A stretch of 37,261 nt of DNA from JANXVV01 sp038230975 (GTDB lineage: Bacteria; Planctomycetota; Phycisphaerae; Tepidisphaerales; Tepidisphaeraceae), in the NCBI GenBank assembly GCA_038230975.1, contig JBBRMF010000018.1, positions 1 to 37,261 of the forward strand. The letters are read 5' to 3'. A program made the position numbers and the translations under genes. A model generated the notes under the pieces. The model had not been told where the DNA came from. It searched no databases and saw only the letters and a program-made list of their open reading frames with translations. How positions within the stretch are numbered: position 1 is the first letter of the stretch; each line of letters begins with the position of its first letter. Positions 16,668-26,151 of this stretch are shown one piece after another.

Positions 16668-17897
16668 CTATTGTACAGAGTCAGACAGAGCCATTATAAC
16701 CGTGCGGACTGCCTGAGCAATTACCGACTCCTCATCCGTCGGGATGATTCGCACCGTAATACGACTGCTCCCGGAGGAGATCAGTTCTCGCCCCTCCCGA
16801 TTCGCAGTTGGCTCAAGCTCCAGGCCTAGAAATGCAAGCCCATCACAGATCAACGCACGCACTTCAGGAGAATGTTCACCGATTCCACCGGCGAAAACCA
16901 ATGTGTCTAATCCACTCAGAGTCGCGGTTAAGGCGCCGATCGATTTGCGTGCTTGGTAGCAGAATAGGTCTACGGCATCGGCAGCACGCGTGTCCGAAGC
17001 GCGGCGAACTATTAAATCCCGCATGTCGGAACTGGTTCCAGAGACTCCGATCAATCCGCAATGATGCGAGATGAACTCATCCATCTGATCTGGCGTCATT
17101 TTCTCAACGCGCATGAGGTAGACCAAGAGGCCTGGGTCTAAATCCCCGGGTCGTGTGCCCATGACCAATCCCGCGGTCGGTGTGAAGGCCATGGTGGTGT
17201 CGATTGGCTTTCCGCCTTTGACAGCGGCCATGCTGGCACCCGATCCCAGATGCGCGAGAATGATCCGGCCTTTGGCGGCGTCCGGCCCGCCGATCACCGC
17301 CAACTTTTGCATGAGGTAGGTATACGATAGTCCATGGAAACCGAAGCGCCGGATTCCCTCGTCATAGTAGTGATGGGGGATGGGAAGCAACTGTGCAACG
17401 CGCGGTAGGTCGCGATGGAACGCCGTATCAAAACAGGCGACCTGAGGCACGAACTGGAATGCGCTTCGGAACGATTCGATCAACGCGATTTCCCGGGGAA
17501 GGTGCGCCAGATCAAGTGGCTGCGTTCGGCGTAGCTCGTCGATTACACCCTGAGTGACGAGCTGATTGGCCAGCAAATGAACACCGCCGTGAACGACGCG
17601 ATGACCGATGCCAGCGAGGGTTCCCGCACCCAATCGTTCGCGCAGGTAGCTGACGATGTGATCTGCGGCGTGAGTAAAACTGGTGGCATCAATGGATCGA
17701 ACATCGTCTTTGTCCGGTGCGTTACGCGTAGCCACGAGCTGCGCGCCTGGCGTTCCAATACGCTCCACCTGCCCGCTAAAGACTCGACGCGATGGATCGG
17801 CGGAGTCAAACACCGCGAATTTGATACTGGAAGAACCCCCGTTGATCGTGAGGATCACAGGTCGTTGGCCGAGAGTTTCATGTGTGGTGTGTGACAT
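16668..17897 (-). CDS. ackA: Acetate kinase
   Basis: Interconverts acetyl phosphate + ADP and acetate + ATP in the cytoplasm. The 409-residue frame starts at ATG 17897. A longer open frame upstream is translated repeat DNA and is rejected. Signatures: ILTINGGSSSIKFAVFD (~14-30), GHRVVHGG, the RRFGFHGLSYTYL motif near 180, ILAHLGSGASMAAVKGG with IDTTMAFTPTAGLVMGTRPG, and FAGGIGEHSPEVR near the C-terminus. The usual Asn in the HLGNGAS motif is Ser here. The phosphoketolase gene ends 187 bases upstream on the same strand, matching a phosphoketolase/acetate kinase pair that makes one ATP per acetyl phosphate. A palindromic repeat lies between the two genes. Confidence 0.95.
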   Translation of the reverse strand: MSHTTHETLGQRPVILTINGGSSSIKFAVFDSADPSRRVFSGQVERIGTPGAQLVATRNAPDKDDVRSIDATSFTHAADHIVSYLRERLGAGTLAGIGHRVVHGGVHLLANQLVTQGVIDELRRTQPLDLAHLPREIALIESFRSAFQFVPQVACFDTAFHRDLPRVAQLLPIPHHYYDEGIRRFGFHGLSYTYLMQKLAVIGGPDAAKGRIILAHLGSGASMAAVKGGKPIDTTMAFTPTAGLVMGTRPGDLDPGLLVYLMRVEKMTPDQMDEFISHHCGLIGVSGTSSDMRDLIVRRASDTRAADAVDLFCYQARKSIGALTATLSGLDTLVFAGGIGEHSPEVRALICDGLAFLGLELEPTANREGRELISSGSSRITVRIIPTDEESVIAQAVRTVIMALSDSVQ

Positions 17898-17955
17898 CCG
17901 CTTTATGCAATTCGCCGTTCGCAGTGGGATCCGCCGTGAGCCTGGGGAAAAATGA

Positions 17956-18019
17956 TGGCATGGGCGTCTCGCCCGTGCTTGTGTTTTCGGAAGGAAACGC
18001 GGGCGAGACGCCCACGCCA
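17956..18019. repeat. Intergenic palindrome, TGGGCGTCTCGCCC family
   Basis: 22-bp arms (17956-17977 with 17998-18019), identical at 20 of 22 positions when one is inverted, with a 20-base loop. It lies between phosphoketolase and acetate kinase. Translation of such elements gives spurious proteins rich in Arg, Ala and Pro. It is likely a REP-like or MITE-like element and may reduce read-through to ackA. Confidence 0.8.
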
Positions 18020-18084
18020 CCTGAAAAGTCCCAACCTCACAACGGAACCTACGAACTTCAAGGCGCGTAATCGCGCACGGTTAT

Positions 18085-20457
18085 CTAGGACAGGGTACTT
18101 CCATCCCATTTCCAATCCCGGACCTCCGGCATGTCCTGGCCGTGCAGGTTGATGTATTGCTTGTGCTCAATCAGCTTACTCGCGAGTTGTTGTTTCAGTT
18201 GGAGTCCCTTCTGGCCAGTTTGCGGCAGGCGGTCGATGGTGTCCATTGCGAGATGAAAGCGATCCAGATCATTCAGCACGGTCATGTCGAAGGGAGTGGT
18301 GATGGTTCCCTCTTCCTTGTAGCCGCGCACGTGGATGTTCCGGTGGTTGGTACGCCGGTAGGTCAGTCGATGGATCAACCAGGGGTAGGCGTGAAACGCG
18401 AAGATGATGGGTTTATCTTTCGTGAACAGCTTGTCGAAATCACTATCGCTTAGTCCGTGTGGATGCTCGGTGGGTGGCTCCAGCTTGAACAGATCGACGA
18501 CATTGACCACGCGAATCTTCAGATCAGGCAGATTCCGGCGCAGAATTGAGACGGCGGCCAGCGTTTCCAGCGTCGGCACGTCGCCGGCGCACGCCATCAC
18601 AACATCGGGCTCCGCGCCGCAGTCGTTGCCGGCCCATTCCCATGTGCCGATGCCGAGCGCGCAATGCTTGACGGCCGCTTCCATCGTGAGCCATTGGGGT
18701 GAAGGGTGTTTGCCGGCGATGACGACATTGACATAGTGACGGCTGCGCAGGCAGTGGTCCATCACCGATAACAAACAGTTCGCATCAGGCGGTAAGTAGA
18801 CTCGCACGATCTCAGACTTCTTGTTGACGACATGATCGATGAATCCGGGGTCCTGGTGCGTGAAGCCGTTATGGTCTTGCCGCCACACATGTGAGGCTAA
18901 CAAGTAGTTGAGCGATGCGATCTTTCGTCGCCATGGCAAGTGCGATGTGACTTTGAGCCATTTCGCGTGCTGGTTGAACATCGAATCGACAATATGGATG
19001 AATGCCTCGTAACAGTTGAAGAGTCCGTGTCGGCCGGTGAGGAGATAGCCTTCCAACCAACCTTCGCATTGATGTTCGCTGAGCATTTCCATGACGCGTC
19101 CGGATCTGGCCAGAAACTCATCATTCGGCGCGGTCGCCGCTTCCCACTGACGCTCGGTTACTTCGAAGAGAGATTCAAGGCCATTTGAAAGCGTTTCATC
19201 GGGCCCAAAGACGCGGAAGTTTCGTTGCTCGAGGTTGAGCTTTGTCACATCGCGCAGGAATCGGCCAAGCACGTGCGTATCGCCGATCCCTTTAATGCCG
19301 GGAGCAGGAACATCGACGGCATGGTCGCGAAAATCGGGCATCTTAAGATCGTGCAACAGCAGGCCCCCGTTGGCATGAGGGTTGGCTCCCATACGTCGAT
19401 TGCCTTTGGGGGCGAGTACAGCTAACTCTGGCCGCAGGCGACCGTGCTGATCGAATAATTCTTCAGGTCGGTAACTCGTGAGCCAATCTTCTAACAGCTT
19501 GAGGTGTTCAGGATGTGTGGCCGGATCGGAAAGAGGGACTTGATGCGATCGGAAGGTGCCTTCGTTCGGCACGCCATCAATCATTTTCGGGCCCGTCCAT
19601 CCTTTGGGTGAATTGAGAATGATCATCGGCCAGCGCGGACGATCTGGTTTGCCGTGGACTCGGGCATCTCGTTGAATGTTTTTAAACTGCTCGATCACGG
19701 TGTCGAGTGCTTTCGCCATCGCTTCATGCATCAAGGCGGGTTCGTGGCCTTCGACAAAGTAGGGTGTCCAGCCGTAGCCTCGGAGGAGTTGTTCCAACTC
19801 CTCCCGCGAAATGCGGGCCAGAACAGTGGGATTGGCAATCTTGAATCCATTGAGGTGCAGGATCGGCAGCACTGCTCCATCGTTGACGGGATCGAGGAAT
19901 TTATTCGAGTGCCAAGCCGTGGCGAGAGGGCCGGTTTCCGCCTCCCCGTCACCGATGACACAGGCGACGATCAGATCCGGGTTATCGAACACCGCGCCGA
20001 ACGAATGGCTAAGCGAGTAACCCAGTTCGCCCCCCTCATGAATCGAGCCGGGACATTCCGGCGATGCGTGGCTGGGAATTCCACCGGGAAACGAAAATTG
20101 CCGAAAGAGCTTTCGAAGACCCGCCTCATCCTGACGGACCTCCGGATAAATTTCGCTGTACGTGCCTTCGAGATACGTGTTTCCCACAACGGCCGGCCCG
20201 CCATGCCCCGGCCCGGAAACATAAATCATATTCAGGTCATATGTTTTGATGACTCGGTTCAAATGAGCATAGATAAAGTTCTGCCCCGGAGTCGTACCCC
20301 AGTGGCCGAGCAGCATGCGTTTCACATGCGCGATCTGTAACCGCTCGCGCATCAGTGGATTGTCGTACAGGTAAATCTGACCGACTGAAAGATAATTTGC
20401 GGCCCGCCAATAAGCATCGATATTCCGGAGCAGTTCCGGCGAAAGTGAAGTCTTCAT
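18085..20457 (-). CDS. xfp: Xylulose-5-phosphate/fructose-6-phosphate phosphoketolase
   Basis: A 790-residue thiamine diphosphate enzyme that splits xylulose-5-P or fructose-6-P with phosphate to give acetyl phosphate and glyceraldehyde-3-P or erythrose-4-P. Typical motifs: a YLYDNPLMRERLQIAHVKRM start, IYVSGPGHGGPA near 80, FPGGIPSHASPECPGSIHEGG and GELGYSLSHSFGAVFDNPDL, then the ThDP-binding GDGEAETGPLATAWH near 178, and C-terminal LHGQDMPEVRDWKW. Full length, no lesion. The start ATG has an AGGAAGG ribosome binding site. It ends in TAG. The acetate kinase gene follows, so the pair channels acetyl phosphate to ATP. A bypass of glycolysis without carbon loss is known for such pairs. Confidence 0.96.
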   Translation of the reverse strand: MKTSLSPELLRNIDAYWRAANYLSVGQIYLYDNPLMRERLQIAHVKRMLLGHWGTTPGQNFIYAHLNRVIKTYDLNMIYVSGPGHGGPAVVGNTYLEGTYSEIYPEVRQDEAGLRKLFRQFSFPGGIPSHASPECPGSIHEGGELGYSLSHSFGAVFDNPDLIVACVIGDGEAETGPLATAWHSNKFLDPVNDGAVLPILHLNGFKIANPTVLARISREELEQLLRGYGWTPYFVEGHEPALMHEAMAKALDTVIEQFKNIQRDARVHGKPDRPRWPMIILNSPKGWTGPKMIDGVPNEGTFRSHQVPLSDPATHPEHLKLLEDWLTSYRPEELFDQHGRLRPELAVLAPKGNRRMGANPHANGGLLLHDLKMPDFRDHAVDVPAPGIKGIGDTHVLGRFLRDVTKLNLEQRNFRVFGPDETLSNGLESLFEVTERQWEAATAPNDEFLARSGRVMEMLSEHQCEGWLEGYLLTGRHGLFNCYEAFIHIVDSMFNQHAKWLKVTSHLPWRRKIASLNYLLASHVWRQDHNGFTHQDPGFIDHVVNKKSEIVRVYLPPDANCLLSVMDHCLRSRHYVNVVIAGKHPSPQWLTMEAAVKHCALGIGTWEWAGNDCGAEPDVVMACAGDVPTLETLAAVSILRRNLPDLKIRVVNVVDLFKLEPPTEHPHGLSDSDFDKLFTKDKPIIFAFHAYPWLIHRLTYRRTNHRNIHVRGYKEEGTITTPFDMTVLNDLDRFHLAMDTIDRLPQTGQKGLQLKQQLASKLIEHKQYINLHGQDMPEVRDWKWDGSTLS

Positions 20458-20924
20458 GTCTCGACCTTCCTGATTCGTGAACAGCGTATGGGTCTAAAAG
20501 GAACGCTTTTTTACGTTCACCCGATGACCCACATGATAAGAACTTGTTTCAGGTATACTGTTAAGGAGAAGCCAGGGTAACGATGAATCCTATAACGCTG
20601 GAAGTTCAGTCTATCAAACGCATCTGCCGAAATTCTGGACCGGTGCATTTAAAAATACAACCCGATCCACCCGGCTTCAAAATCATTGTTTTGCCCGCCT
20701 CGAAACGGCCTGACCCGCTTGGATCGACGTTTTATGCAATTCCTATATTAAATAGAGGATTACCGCAGTGCGGTTCTGTCGTGATATTGCTTGTCCTTAG
20801 GGTCATAAAACCGGCAACGTCTGGCCGAAGTACCCGGTATGAAATGGACCTTCCCTTTTGTGCCCAGGGCTTGGCCGATGCTCTCACCCCCCGTGTGGGT
20901 GGAGGCGAAAGGATTTGTATTGAG
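20458..20924. other. Divergent intergenic region between xfp and the secretin gene
   Basis: About 470 bases separate the two divergent genes. A plus-strand frame from an ATG at 20583 runs into the secretin gene, but its codons (many TTA, ATA, AGA and AGG) do not look like coding DNA of this genome. A TATACT box at 20554-20559 may be a -10 element for the secretin transcript; a good -35 was not seen. The region likely contains promoters for both genes. Confidence 0.4.
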
Positions 20925-22514
20925 ATGACCCGTTCCACACGATTCGAATACAAGGTGAGGGCATTCCGTCTCCAGCAGGCTGTTTGGGCTCGGGCCACGC
21001 GCCAACTCGTGGTTTGCCTCATCGCCGGGTCTTTTTGGGGATGCGCGCGTACGGTCACTGAAACCACGCTATACACAGGCGACAATAATAGCAGACCGCT
21101 CGTATCCGGTGATCCCATTCGCGACCGCACGGCCATGAACGAGACGCAGGGCCAACTGGATGGTGTGCGCTGGCAAGTGATCGAAGGCAAAGGCCCGAAA
21201 ACCGCTTCAGAGCAATTCCGGCTCGACAAGAGACCAACCTCCCAGAATGCCAGCCTGTCGACTCGGGCAACAACAAACGCCGCCCGATCCGATTCAGCCA
21301 TCATCGAACGATACGTGAATGTTCAGATCTCCGGATCTCCGACCACTCAACCGACACTGCCGCCGACGCCGGGTTCTGCTGCCACTACGCACCCGGCCGC
21401 TCAGCCCGCTGAATTTGCGAGTATCCCCGTCCTCTCAGAAGTAGGCTTGCCGGTCGAAGTCGTTCCGCTCATGGATGGTCGAGTGCGCTTGATTTGGACC
21501 CTGCGCAACTACGGCGGTACCAACGTCACCTCCACCCGCGATCCAGTCACGTCCCGGCGAAGCTTGACGGTTGCGGCACCTGATCTGGCAGCACTCACCT
21601 CAGTTCTGCAGCAACAGTTGGGCACCGCCGGAACGGTGACGCCTTTGCCGCGCGAAAATACGATTGTCATTACCTGCGAGCGATCGGCGAAATCAGCCAT
21701 GCTTGATATGCTTTCACGCCTGGACATCTCACCGAAGCAAGTGGAAATTGCCGTTCGTATTTTCGAAGTCAGCAGCGACTTTGATTTCCAACAAGGTGCC
21801 CGCGCGCTGGCCAAGCACGCTGGCAAAGACAACACTGAAACCGGCATTTCCCTGTTTGATTCCCAGGCGGTCCAGAAAGCCGCCGCCATGGCCGGGCCAC
21901 AGGTTGGTTCAGTGGTCTCACTGATGAAAGTGTTTCAAAGCCTTGGCATTTCCGTCGACGCCAGTTTCCAGATCCTGTCGGATGAAGGATTGGTCCGCAT
22001 GGTCTCCAGCCCGCGCATGACCGTCGCCGCCGGGCAGACCGGTTATATGCTCGCCGGCCAGGAACTGCCCATTCAAACCGCCAATTTTGTGAATAACGTC
22101 CTCACGGCGTCCACCACCTATAAGCCCGTTGGCGTGCAACTTTATATTACTCCGGAGGTCGTCGGGCCTGGCCGAGTCAAGCTGCATACGATCTCGATTG
22201 TCTCGGCCGTCTCTGGTTTCACACCGATTCCGACCCTCAGCGGCCAAAACCCATCGCAATTCATCATGAACCCCGTGATCGATTCGCGCGAAGCCGAAAC
22301 CGTCGTCACCGTCGAAAACGCCAGCACCCTCGTCATCAGCGGCCTGCGCATGAAACGCACCACCACCCGCGAGGAAAAAGTCCCCGGCCTCGGCGACCTG
22401 CCCCTGCTCGGTTGGATGTTCAAAGATCACCGGTCGCAGCAGCAACTGACGGATTTGTATTTCTTCGTCACGCCCACACTGGTGAGTAGCGTTCCGATGG
22501 AATTGCCGGATTGA
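20925..22514 (+). CDS. Secretin-like lipoprotein (GspD/PilQ-type)
   Basis: From ATG 20925 it is 529 residues. It starts with a lipoprotein-like signal (QLVVCLIAGSFWGCA, lipobox GC). A Pro/Thr-rich linker follows, then one secretin N-type domain (~190-260, ending TPLPRENTIVITCERSAKSA), and the secretin barrel domain: VEIAVRIFEVSSDFDFQQGA, VRMVSSPRMTVAAGQTGYML, AGQELPIQ, VGVQLYITPEVVGPGRVKLH, ending LVISGLRMKRTTTREEKVPG LGDLPLLGWMF. Secretins form outer-membrane gates for type II secretion or type IV pili. It has fewer N-domains than GspD, and no other secretion gene is adjacent except a pseudopilin several kb away. The start at 20583 would add 114 non-coding-like residues and is rejected. Confidence 0.85.
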   Translation: MTRSTRFEYKVRAFRLQQAVWARATRQLVVCLIAGSFWGCARTVTETTLYTGDNNSRPLVSGDPIRDRTAMNETQGQLDGVRWQVIEGKGPKTASEQFRLDKRPTSQNASLSTRATTNAARSDSAIIERYVNVQISGSPTTQPTLPPTPGSAATTHPAAQPAEFASIPVLSEVGLPVEVVPLMDGRVRLIWTLRNYGGTNVTSTRDPVTSRRSLTVAAPDLAALTSVLQQQLGTAGTVTPLPRENTIVITCERSAKSAMLDMLSRLDISPKQVEIAVRIFEVSSDFDFQQGARALAKHAGKDNTETGISLFDSQAVQKAAAMAGPQVGSVVSLMKVFQSLGISVDASFQILSDEGLVRMVSSPRMTVAAGQTGYMLAGQELPIQTANFVNNVLTASTTYKPVGVQLYITPEVVGPGRVKLHTISIVSAVSGFTPIPTLSGQNPSQFIMNPVIDSREAETVVTVENASTLVISGLRMKRTTTREEKVPGLGDLPLLGWMFKDHRSQQQLTDLYFFVTPTLVSSVPMELPD

Positions 22515-22572
22515 GGGTGCCGCACCTTATAGTGCTGTTACACACTAAAAGTTTCAGGTTGCACGAGGTGAT

Positions 22573-22612
22573 GGGTGCCACAGGTCGCGGTACTCCGAGA
22601 CCTGTGGCACCC
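22573..22612. repeat. Intergenic palindrome, GGGTGCCACAGGTC family
   Basis: Perfect 14-bp arms (22573-22586 with 22599-22612) with a short inner CGG/CCG stem. It lies between the convergent secretin and CsgG-like genes, where it could terminate both. Very similar palindromes are familiar from other planctomycete genomes (from memory). Confidence 0.85.
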
Positions 22613-22674
22613 TAAATCCTATTCGTGACGCAGCAATAGTATCTGGCATATCTATTGCCCTGTGATCACCCTCC

Positions 22675-23661
22675 TTACTTGACGATCTTTTTAGGTTCCG
22701 GTTGCGTCGTTGCCGGTAAAATTGCTGCACCGCAACTGGGACAAAATTGATCGTCTGAAGTAGCCTCGAACCCGCATTCTTTGCAATGAATTTTGACGGC
22801 GGAGGGTCGGAGTTTGCCACCGACCGGCGCGATTGACGATCGATCGCGAGTCGGATCGAGCGTAGTCGGTTGGGAGCTGGCCGAAGGGGTGGAGATCACG
22901 GCGGTTTTGTCCCGGCGGGCCAACATGGCGTCTACATCCGGCAGCAGTTTGCGCATTCCATCGTCAATCACGGTGCGCAGCACCTGGAGGGTTTGCTGCT
23001 CGTCTAGCCGCAGCTCGCCCCAGGCGGCGTCCGGGTCGGTGAACTTCAATCCCATGGCCTCGGGGGAGCAAACGCGCTGAAATGAATCCTCGATTCGCGC
23101 GGCAAACAACCCGGTCGCCGGATCGATCAGACGCAGGTTGACGACGCAGCGCGTTGTGATGCGGGGTTTGGGATCGGCAAGGTGGAGCAATTTCTCAACG
23201 CGGGCCACGCTGACCGTGTCGGGCTTATTGTCGCCGCGAACGGAAAGAGCCGAAATATTGCAGACGAGTATAAAATCGATCCCCCGCAGCGGAGCGGCGT
23301 GGATTAGCTCGCCGGATGCCAGCGGTCCAGCTCCTCCACTCTGTTCGGCTACCAACCCGGCGAAACGCGTGTGATCGATTAAGTTGAATCGGCCGGTCTG
23401 ATCGGCAACCCAGAAAAGCTGGTTCGCGGCCAATTCTTGTAAGCCTGAGCCGGGCGCGATTCCACCCGCCACTTCCACCACCGGGATCGGAATTCCGACG
23501 CGCGGCTTCTGGGTGCTCATCGGGCGGGCCGCATACTGGCCGGGCACTTCAAAATATTGGTCGGTCACCGCCGAACTCCTGGCACCGGTACACCCGATGC
23601 CCGAACACCCCGGCAGCAGGATCGACAGGTAAAAAAGGCATTTTACACTTGGAAGTTTCAT
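22675..23661 (-). CDS. CsgG-like lipoprotein with C-terminal zinc ribbon
   Basis: A 328-residue exported protein. The ATG at 23661 has a GGAGC-type ribosome binding site (TAGGAGCC). The signal peptide contains lipobox-like LLPGC and SGIGC sites. Residues ~50-240 (PRVGIPIPVVEVAGGIAPGS, GRFNLIDHTRF, GIDFILVCNISALSV) resemble the CsgG-type fold used in curli secretion and related outer-membrane assembly. The C-terminus holds a treble-clef-like zinc ribbon, CKECGFEATSDDQFCPSCGA (~292-311), with four cysteines, followed by a Pro/Thr linker. A zinc ribbon on an exported lipoprotein is unusual. It follows the AsmA-like gene by 9 bases and is probably cotranscribed with it. Confidence 0.75.
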   Translation of the reverse strand: MKLPSVKCLFYLSILLPGCSGIGCTGARSSAVTDQYFEVPGQYAARPMSTQKPRVGIPIPVVEVAGGIAPGSGLQELAANQLFWVADQTGRFNLIDHTRFAGLVAEQSGGAGPLASGELIHAAPLRGIDFILVCNISALSVRGDNKPDTVSVARVEKLLHLADPKPRITTRCVVNLRLIDPATGLFAARIEDSFQRVCSPEAMGLKFTDPDAAWGELRLDEQQTLQVLRTVIDDGMRKLLPDVDAMLARRDKTAVISTPSASSQPTTLDPTRDRSSIAPVGGKLRPSAVKIHCKECGFEATSDDQFCPSCGAAILPATTQPEPKKIVK

Positions 23662-23670
23662 GTCGGGCTC

Positions 23671-26151
23671 CTACTTCAGTTCTCTATTGCCGCCCTGCGT
23701 TCCGGTAGGTACGCCTTGATCTTTGTGCATCGCATCGAGCAATCCAGTGCGGTTGCCCGACTTGTCGGAAGCTGCGCCCATGAGCCATTTCATTCGACGG
23801 GTGAGCATCGGTGCGGGCGTGACGGCCGCCGCAGGTTTGGCGGTCGTGCCGGTGACCTCGACTTCATACAGCAATTGGCGCGACACCGTATCAAACCCCT
23901 TTTGCACGGCGTTCGCGAGCACCGCCACACCGCCGCCATCCCCAAGATCCCCGGCGCGGTCGGCCCACCGGCCACCTACGTTGGCAATCAATTTCAAATC
24001 GAGCGCTCCATCCATGGTGATGTCACCCGATCCATCCACGCCCAGAGCCGGCGAGGTCGCCACGACGCGATCGAAGTGAATCCTGTTGCCTTCGATACGA
24101 AATTGTCCGGCTGCATCACCGACGGTGACCGTCTCTTTGGTCGAGACGCGGTCTGAGATCATTTTCATGACGGGGATCTGCCAGAAATCGCCGTGCGTGA
24201 TGTCAAATTCTCCCGTTCCCGCAAGCCCCTGAAACGCCGGTTCGCTTCCTTTCGGGATGATCCCAGTCAGCTTCGCCTTGAAAAGCCCACGTCCGGACAG
24301 AGACGGCGGTGTCTGACCGGGGTCGGTGAAGCTTCGGCCCAACTCCTTCAGATCAATATTTCGGAATGTCGTGTCCACGCGGTATCGCGGTTGTCCCTTC
24401 AGATCGACCCGCCCTGAAGCCGAAGCATATCCCCCGAGCGCCGCAGCCTCGAACCGGTGAATGAGCACCGCCGCCGGGGTAACATTGATGTTCGAGTCGA
24501 TCCCTGAAATCGCGATCTGCCGATCCAGGATCGTCATGAACCCGCGCTTCGTGTGAACGTTCAAATCGTAGTCGAGCTGATCTGTCCCCTTTTGGAAGTC
24601 CATTGCGACCGTCCCACCAAAAAAGTAGGGCCCTACGGGTTTGCAGAGGGATAATTCCCTCGCGATGAACGGCGGATATTTCTGCTCCGGCCCGAACGTC
24701 AGACAGCCTTCCAGATCCGTCACGCGCAGCCGAGCCGGCAATTCATCGATCCGGGCGGTCGCACGTTTCACATAGAGCAGATTGGTTCCACATTTGCCGC
24801 GCAGAGCCTCGACCGTCATCGTTCCATTGGCCAGTTGAATCGTCGTCGGTGTGAAATCGCCAAGCGGCGCGTCCAACCCCGGCGGTTGCAAAACTAAATT
24901 CCGAGAGGTCAAATCAAGGCGTCCCGTGAATTTTCGAAGATCGCGTGAGCTCAAAGGCCCGGAGCCGCTCAGGGCAAAATCCAATGCCCCTTGCACCTTC
25001 AAATCCTCCAACCGTTGGCGGACCGCCTTGGGTAAATTCTCGCGCGACTGTCCAGGATCAAGATGACCTTCCAGTCCTTTCAGATTCCAGGTCATCGTCG
25101 AAAGATCCGCCACCGCCAAGAGGTTGTGCAGATCAAAGCGCGCATCGCCCGCAACCGCTTCAAGCTTTTCAATTCGTACCAACGGAGCGCGATTGCCGAC
25201 GTTTGGACGAATGGAATCTGTACCCGCGTCGAATCCATCCGCCAGTTCAACCTTCACCGAAAATTGATCCAGCCCTGTCCCCCATTCAGGAACGCGAGCG
25301 CTGGCACGATTGAGCTCAAGCGTTGCGCGGTAGGAACTTCCTTTTAAGTCGGTCAATGGCACGTTGGCGCGCAGATCGATGGCCAGCGTCCCGTTCACCT
25401 GCCATTCGCGCAAAATCGCTTGAATCTCCGCAGGCAGCGAACTCTCTTTCGCGTTCGGATCGACATTCACGCTCAACGCACACTTCTCAACGGCAAGATG
25501 CAGTTCATCGAGATTCGCGGCCCCTGAAATATCGAGCGTTGCCAGCGGTGAATTATCCACCACCAGGCGATACAAATAACTTCCCGTCGATTGTCGGCTG
25601 GTTTCCAGATTCCCATTGAGATTTCGCCAGACCAGCGGGCGATTCTCCGGCTTTGTGCGGTCTTCGTAAATGATCTGACCGCCGCGCAATGACAGGTGAG
25701 TCAGACGAAACATGTCCGAGAGCTTGGTCCGGGGTGAGGAGGCCGCGGCTAATGCTTCGGGCTTGGCAAGACGCGTTTGCGAGATGCCGGAATTCTCGCG
25801 AATGACATGCACTGCCGGATCAAGAATCTCCAGACTCTGAATCACCAACGGCTGACCCGGCATGGGCAACCTCGCCAACTGCAAATTGAGGCGCGGCACG
25901 CGCAGCAGTTCGAGTGGCTTTCCATCCGGCTCTTTCCCCACGATCGAAGCTTCAATCACCGATACGCCATAGGGAAATCGATAGATGATGTTCCCGATAT
26001 CAAAACGAGCATCCAGACGTTCGGTGATCATTGCTTGCAGTTGCCGGCGGATGATCGCACACGCGATCGATGGACCTGTCAGCCATAACAGGATCCCAAC
26101 GAACAGAAGCACAAATGTCACGCGTCGGCACCGGCGCATTCGAGATGTCAT
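23671..26151 (-). CDS. AsmA-like / translocation-and-assembly-type protein
   Basis: An 826-residue protein starting at ATG 26151, behind a GGAGC ribosome binding site. An N-terminal membrane anchor (VTFVLLFVGILLWLTGPSIA) is followed by a long beta-rich periplasmic domain typical of AsmA/YhdP/DUF748 proteins. These bridge the inner and outer membranes and help lipid or outer-membrane protein traffic. Late motifs such as GLAGTGEFDITHGDFWQIPV, VTVGDAAGQFRIEGNRIHFD and GDITMDGALDLKL are AsmA C-terminal signatures. It is shorter than YhdP (~1270). It is in an operon with the downstream CsgG-like lipoprotein, suggesting an outer-membrane assembly role. That role is inference. Confidence 0.82.
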   Translation of the reverse strand: MTSRMRRCRRVTFVLLFVGILLWLTGPSIACAIIRRQLQAMITERLDARFDIGNIIYRFPYGVSVIEASIVGKEPDGKPLELLRVPRLNLQLARLPMPGQPLVIQSLEILDPAVHVIRENSGISQTRLAKPEALAAASSPRTKLSDMFRLTHLSLRGGQIIYEDRTKPENRPLVWRNLNGNLETSRQSTGSYLYRLVVDNSPLATLDISGAANLDELHLAVEKCALSVNVDPNAKESSLPAEIQAILREWQVNGTLAIDLRANVPLTDLKGSSYRATLELNRASARVPEWGTGLDQFSVKVELADGFDAGTDSIRPNVGNRAPLVRIEKLEAVAGDARFDLHNLLAVADLSTMTWNLKGLEGHLDPGQSRENLPKAVRQRLEDLKVQGALDFALSGSGPLSSRDLRKFTGRLDLTSRNLVLQPPGLDAPLGDFTPTTIQLANGTMTVEALRGKCGTNLLYVKRATARIDELPARLRVTDLEGCLTFGPEQKYPPFIARELSLCKPVGPYFFGGTVAMDFQKGTDQLDYDLNVHTKRGFMTILDRQIAISGIDSNINVTPAAVLIHRFEAAALGGYASASGRVDLKGQPRYRVDTTFRNIDLKELGRSFTDPGQTPPSLSGRGLFKAKLTGIIPKGSEPAFQGLAGTGEFDITHGDFWQIPVMKMISDRVSTKETVTVGDAAGQFRIEGNRIHFDRVVATSPALGVDGSGDITMDGALDLKLIANVGGRWADRAGDLGDGGGVAVLANAVQKGFDTVSRQLLYEVEVTGTTAKPAAAVTPAPMLTRRMKWLMGAASDKSGNRTGLLDAMHKDQGVPTGTQGGNRELK

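Noticed and set aside
17898..18020. N-terminal extension of acetate kinase
   Set aside because: The extra residues are translated palindromic repeat DNA; the family start is at 17897.
19654..20340. Plus-strand frame opposite phosphoketolase
   Set aside because: It is the shadow of a highly conserved enzyme.
20583..20924. N-terminal extension of the secretin from ATG 20583
   Set aside because: Codon use is non-coding-like, and the lipoprotein signal peptide begins only at 20925.
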